45,287 bases of DNA from Cylindrobasidium torrendii FP15055 ss-10 (taxonomy: Eukaryota > Basidiomycota > Agaricomycetes > Agaricales > Physalacriaceae). Both the position numbers and the translations under genes were made by a program. Positions 43,992 through 45,287 of the stretch are shown here, in pieces. Position 1 is the stretch's first letter. Every line of letters starts with the position of its first letter. The stretch covers positions 1 to 45,287 of the forward strand of contig KN880630.1 in assembly GCA_000934385.1 (NCBI GenBank). Reading direction: 5' to 3'. The notes beneath the pieces were generated by a model, which saw only the letters and a program-made list of their open reading frames with translations, searched no databases and was not told the DNA's origin.

Positions 43992-45016
43992 ATGCACGTT
44001 AGATTCACTGAAGACTGCATTTCGACTTCTCTACATTTTGGCGCGACGGACGAATACAGAATAATTCAAGAGGACGAGTTTCGAGCGGTGCGTTCGCTAC
44101 GGTTGTGTGTTCACGATGCTAAAACTATGCAGATTCGTACATATGGGACTGCATCTGGGATGGGACAGGGAGAGTTCAAAGACTGTGTCATGAAGAATCC
44201 CATGAATCAGCTACATCGTGCGTCACCACTTTTTGTTAATGAATATGCTCTCACTCTGAATGCAGTACAACCAACGACCTACGATCTATTCGATGCTTAT
44301 GACCTCGCATTCCGTCCAACATCATCTACCTTTGCGATACTATCTGAACTGTACATGGCCAATGCCCGGTTACCGCCTTCACAGCGTCGTCGATTCGACA
44401 ACGTAAGCCTCACAATGCCCCGCTACCTGCAACAGACTCTTGACTGGCCTTTCAGGTACCCGGTTTTCAAGGCGCTCCCCACATTCTGGAAATCAGGAAC
44501 AATTTCCAAGAGGACATCTTTCTCAAACATCCAATCACTGGCGAAGTCACCATTCACCAACATCCCTATTCGAACCTGCCGCTATTCTACCCGCGCACCG
44601 CTCATCCTGTCGCGACCAGCCACAATGCGTTCAACTTTCTACTGCACACTTTCAGTGCAATGCGGTTCAAAGACAATTTGTGTATTGCCATCCGTGAATG
44701 CGAGAAGGCCTGCAACGCGATGGAACGTTCGCTCGCTCAGGTCAGCGCTGGTGTTGAGAAGCCGTTGCCTCAAGAGGCGCAACCTAGTTCCCGCAAACGT
44801 ACGGCCTCATGCGACCAGGATGCGCCGTGCACGAAGCGCGCGAAGCGCAGCGTCGGCTGTCAGGAGATGCTCGACACGGCTCGGGCCGACGCCATTGCCA
44901 AGACACCCTTGGTAGCTCGGACAACGGCTGCTCTTCCATCCCGAAAGCGCAAGGCTCCGTGCGAACAAGACGGTCCGTGCATCAAGCGGACGAGGCGCAA
45001 TCCGGTCAGCACATAA
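43992..45016 (+). CDS. Unknown protein with basic, nuclear-type C-terminus
   Basis: Three exons (43992-44217, 44266-44402, 44456-45016) give 307 residues; the intron at 44403-44455 is needed to keep the true frame. The N-terminal about 225 residues look folded (RLCVHDAKTMQIRTYG, TYDLFDAYDLAFRPTSS, FQEDIFLKHPITGEV, FYPRTAHPVATSHNAFNFLL). The last about 80 residues are low-complexity with two related basic-Cys blocks, SRKRTASCDQDAPCTKRAKR and SRKRKAPCEQDGPCIKRTRR. This internal duplication of about 20 residues contains bipartite nuclear-localisation-like signals and paired Cys. The family is not recognised; a nuclear protein is likely. Confidence 0.7.
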
Positions 45017-45287
45017 CTTTTGTTTGATGTGGATCATTGGGGTTATACCCAGTTCGTGCGCGGTCCGGAAGACTGCCACAAAGAAACTGTGGTTATCGCG
45101 TCGCCTGATGCACGCCAGAGGATGTCGCGCACATGCTGCGAGCACTGCTTGCTCTTTGCGCTCCCCCGCAACGGGTCGCCTGTGTTTTTTGTAGACGGCG
45201 GCCTGCGATGGTACTTTACTTCCACCGCCGACTAGTGTAGTCTTCGCGTTTTCAATTTGTATCATTATTACTATCATTATGGACCCT
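45017..45287. other. Right edge
   Basis: 3' flank of the preceding gene. A 72-codon plus frame ends at 45235, but nothing marks it as a gene. No other feature seen. Confidence 0.4.

Noticed and set aside
44807..45277. Minus frame of 156 codons at the right edge
   Set aside because: It mirrors the low-complexity Arg/Lys/Cys tail of the plus-strand gene and has no independent support.

Overview
The window is nuclear DNA of a filamentous basidiomycete, most likely an Agaricomycete (inference). Genes sit on both strands with almost no shared operon logic. Coding regions are broken by many short introns (34 to about 70 nt, nearly all GT-AG with CTNA-type branch sites). Promoters carry TATA boxes, and the Zn2Cys6 regulator and RING, PIPK and AEC proteins are of the kinds common in mushroom-forming fungi. 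No transposon, CRISPR or viral gene was recognised. Exon structures were joined by hand, and I checked that phases add up for the well-supported genes.

Layout. 1-5.3 kb: a short bZIP-like protein, an intron-containing tRNA-Lys(CTT), an unknown protein, and a BAH-PHD chromatin reader. 5.3-7.2 kb: a flavoprotein that fuses a pyridoxamine-phosphate-oxidase-like FMN domain to a ferredoxin-reductase-like module. 7.8-9.4 kb: a zinc alcohol dehydrogenase (ADH-A) with a mitochondrial-type presequence and a Cys/His-rich tail. 10.1-11.9 kb: an MGRN1/LOG2-like RING protein. 13.0-14.3 kb (+) and 24.8-26.1 kb (-): two near-identical cytosolic ADHs (ADH-B and ADH-C) forming an inverted pair around about 10.5 kb. 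That interval holds an Mss4-type PI4P 5-kinase, a gene-poor block of about 4.1 kb, and a Zn2Cys6 regulator convergent with ADH-C. 26.8-31.7 kb: condensin subunit Cnd1/Ycs4 in 15 exons. 32-38 kb: small proteins (an 85-residue unknown, an orphan signal-peptide exon, a secreted double-psi-barrel protein, an ankyrin protein) and a partly resolved unknown gene. 38.5-45 kb: an auxin-efflux-carrier-family transporter, a short-chain dehydrogenase, an unknown gene interrupted by an in-frame TGA, and a divergent unknown nuclear-type protein.

The main theme is alcohol/aldehyde redox. Three ADH paralogues share all internal intron positions: one predicted mitochondrial and two cytosolic. This resembles the yeast ADH1/ADH3 compartment split, here built locally by duplication and inversion. 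Introns 2, 4 and 5 of ADH-B and ADH-C are much more alike than introns 1 and 3, which suggests patchy gene conversion. A 15-nt promoter block is kept exactly 202 nt upstream of both start codons. The fusion flavoprotein and SDR are other nearby oxidoreductases, but no pathway link to the ADHs can be shown from sequence.
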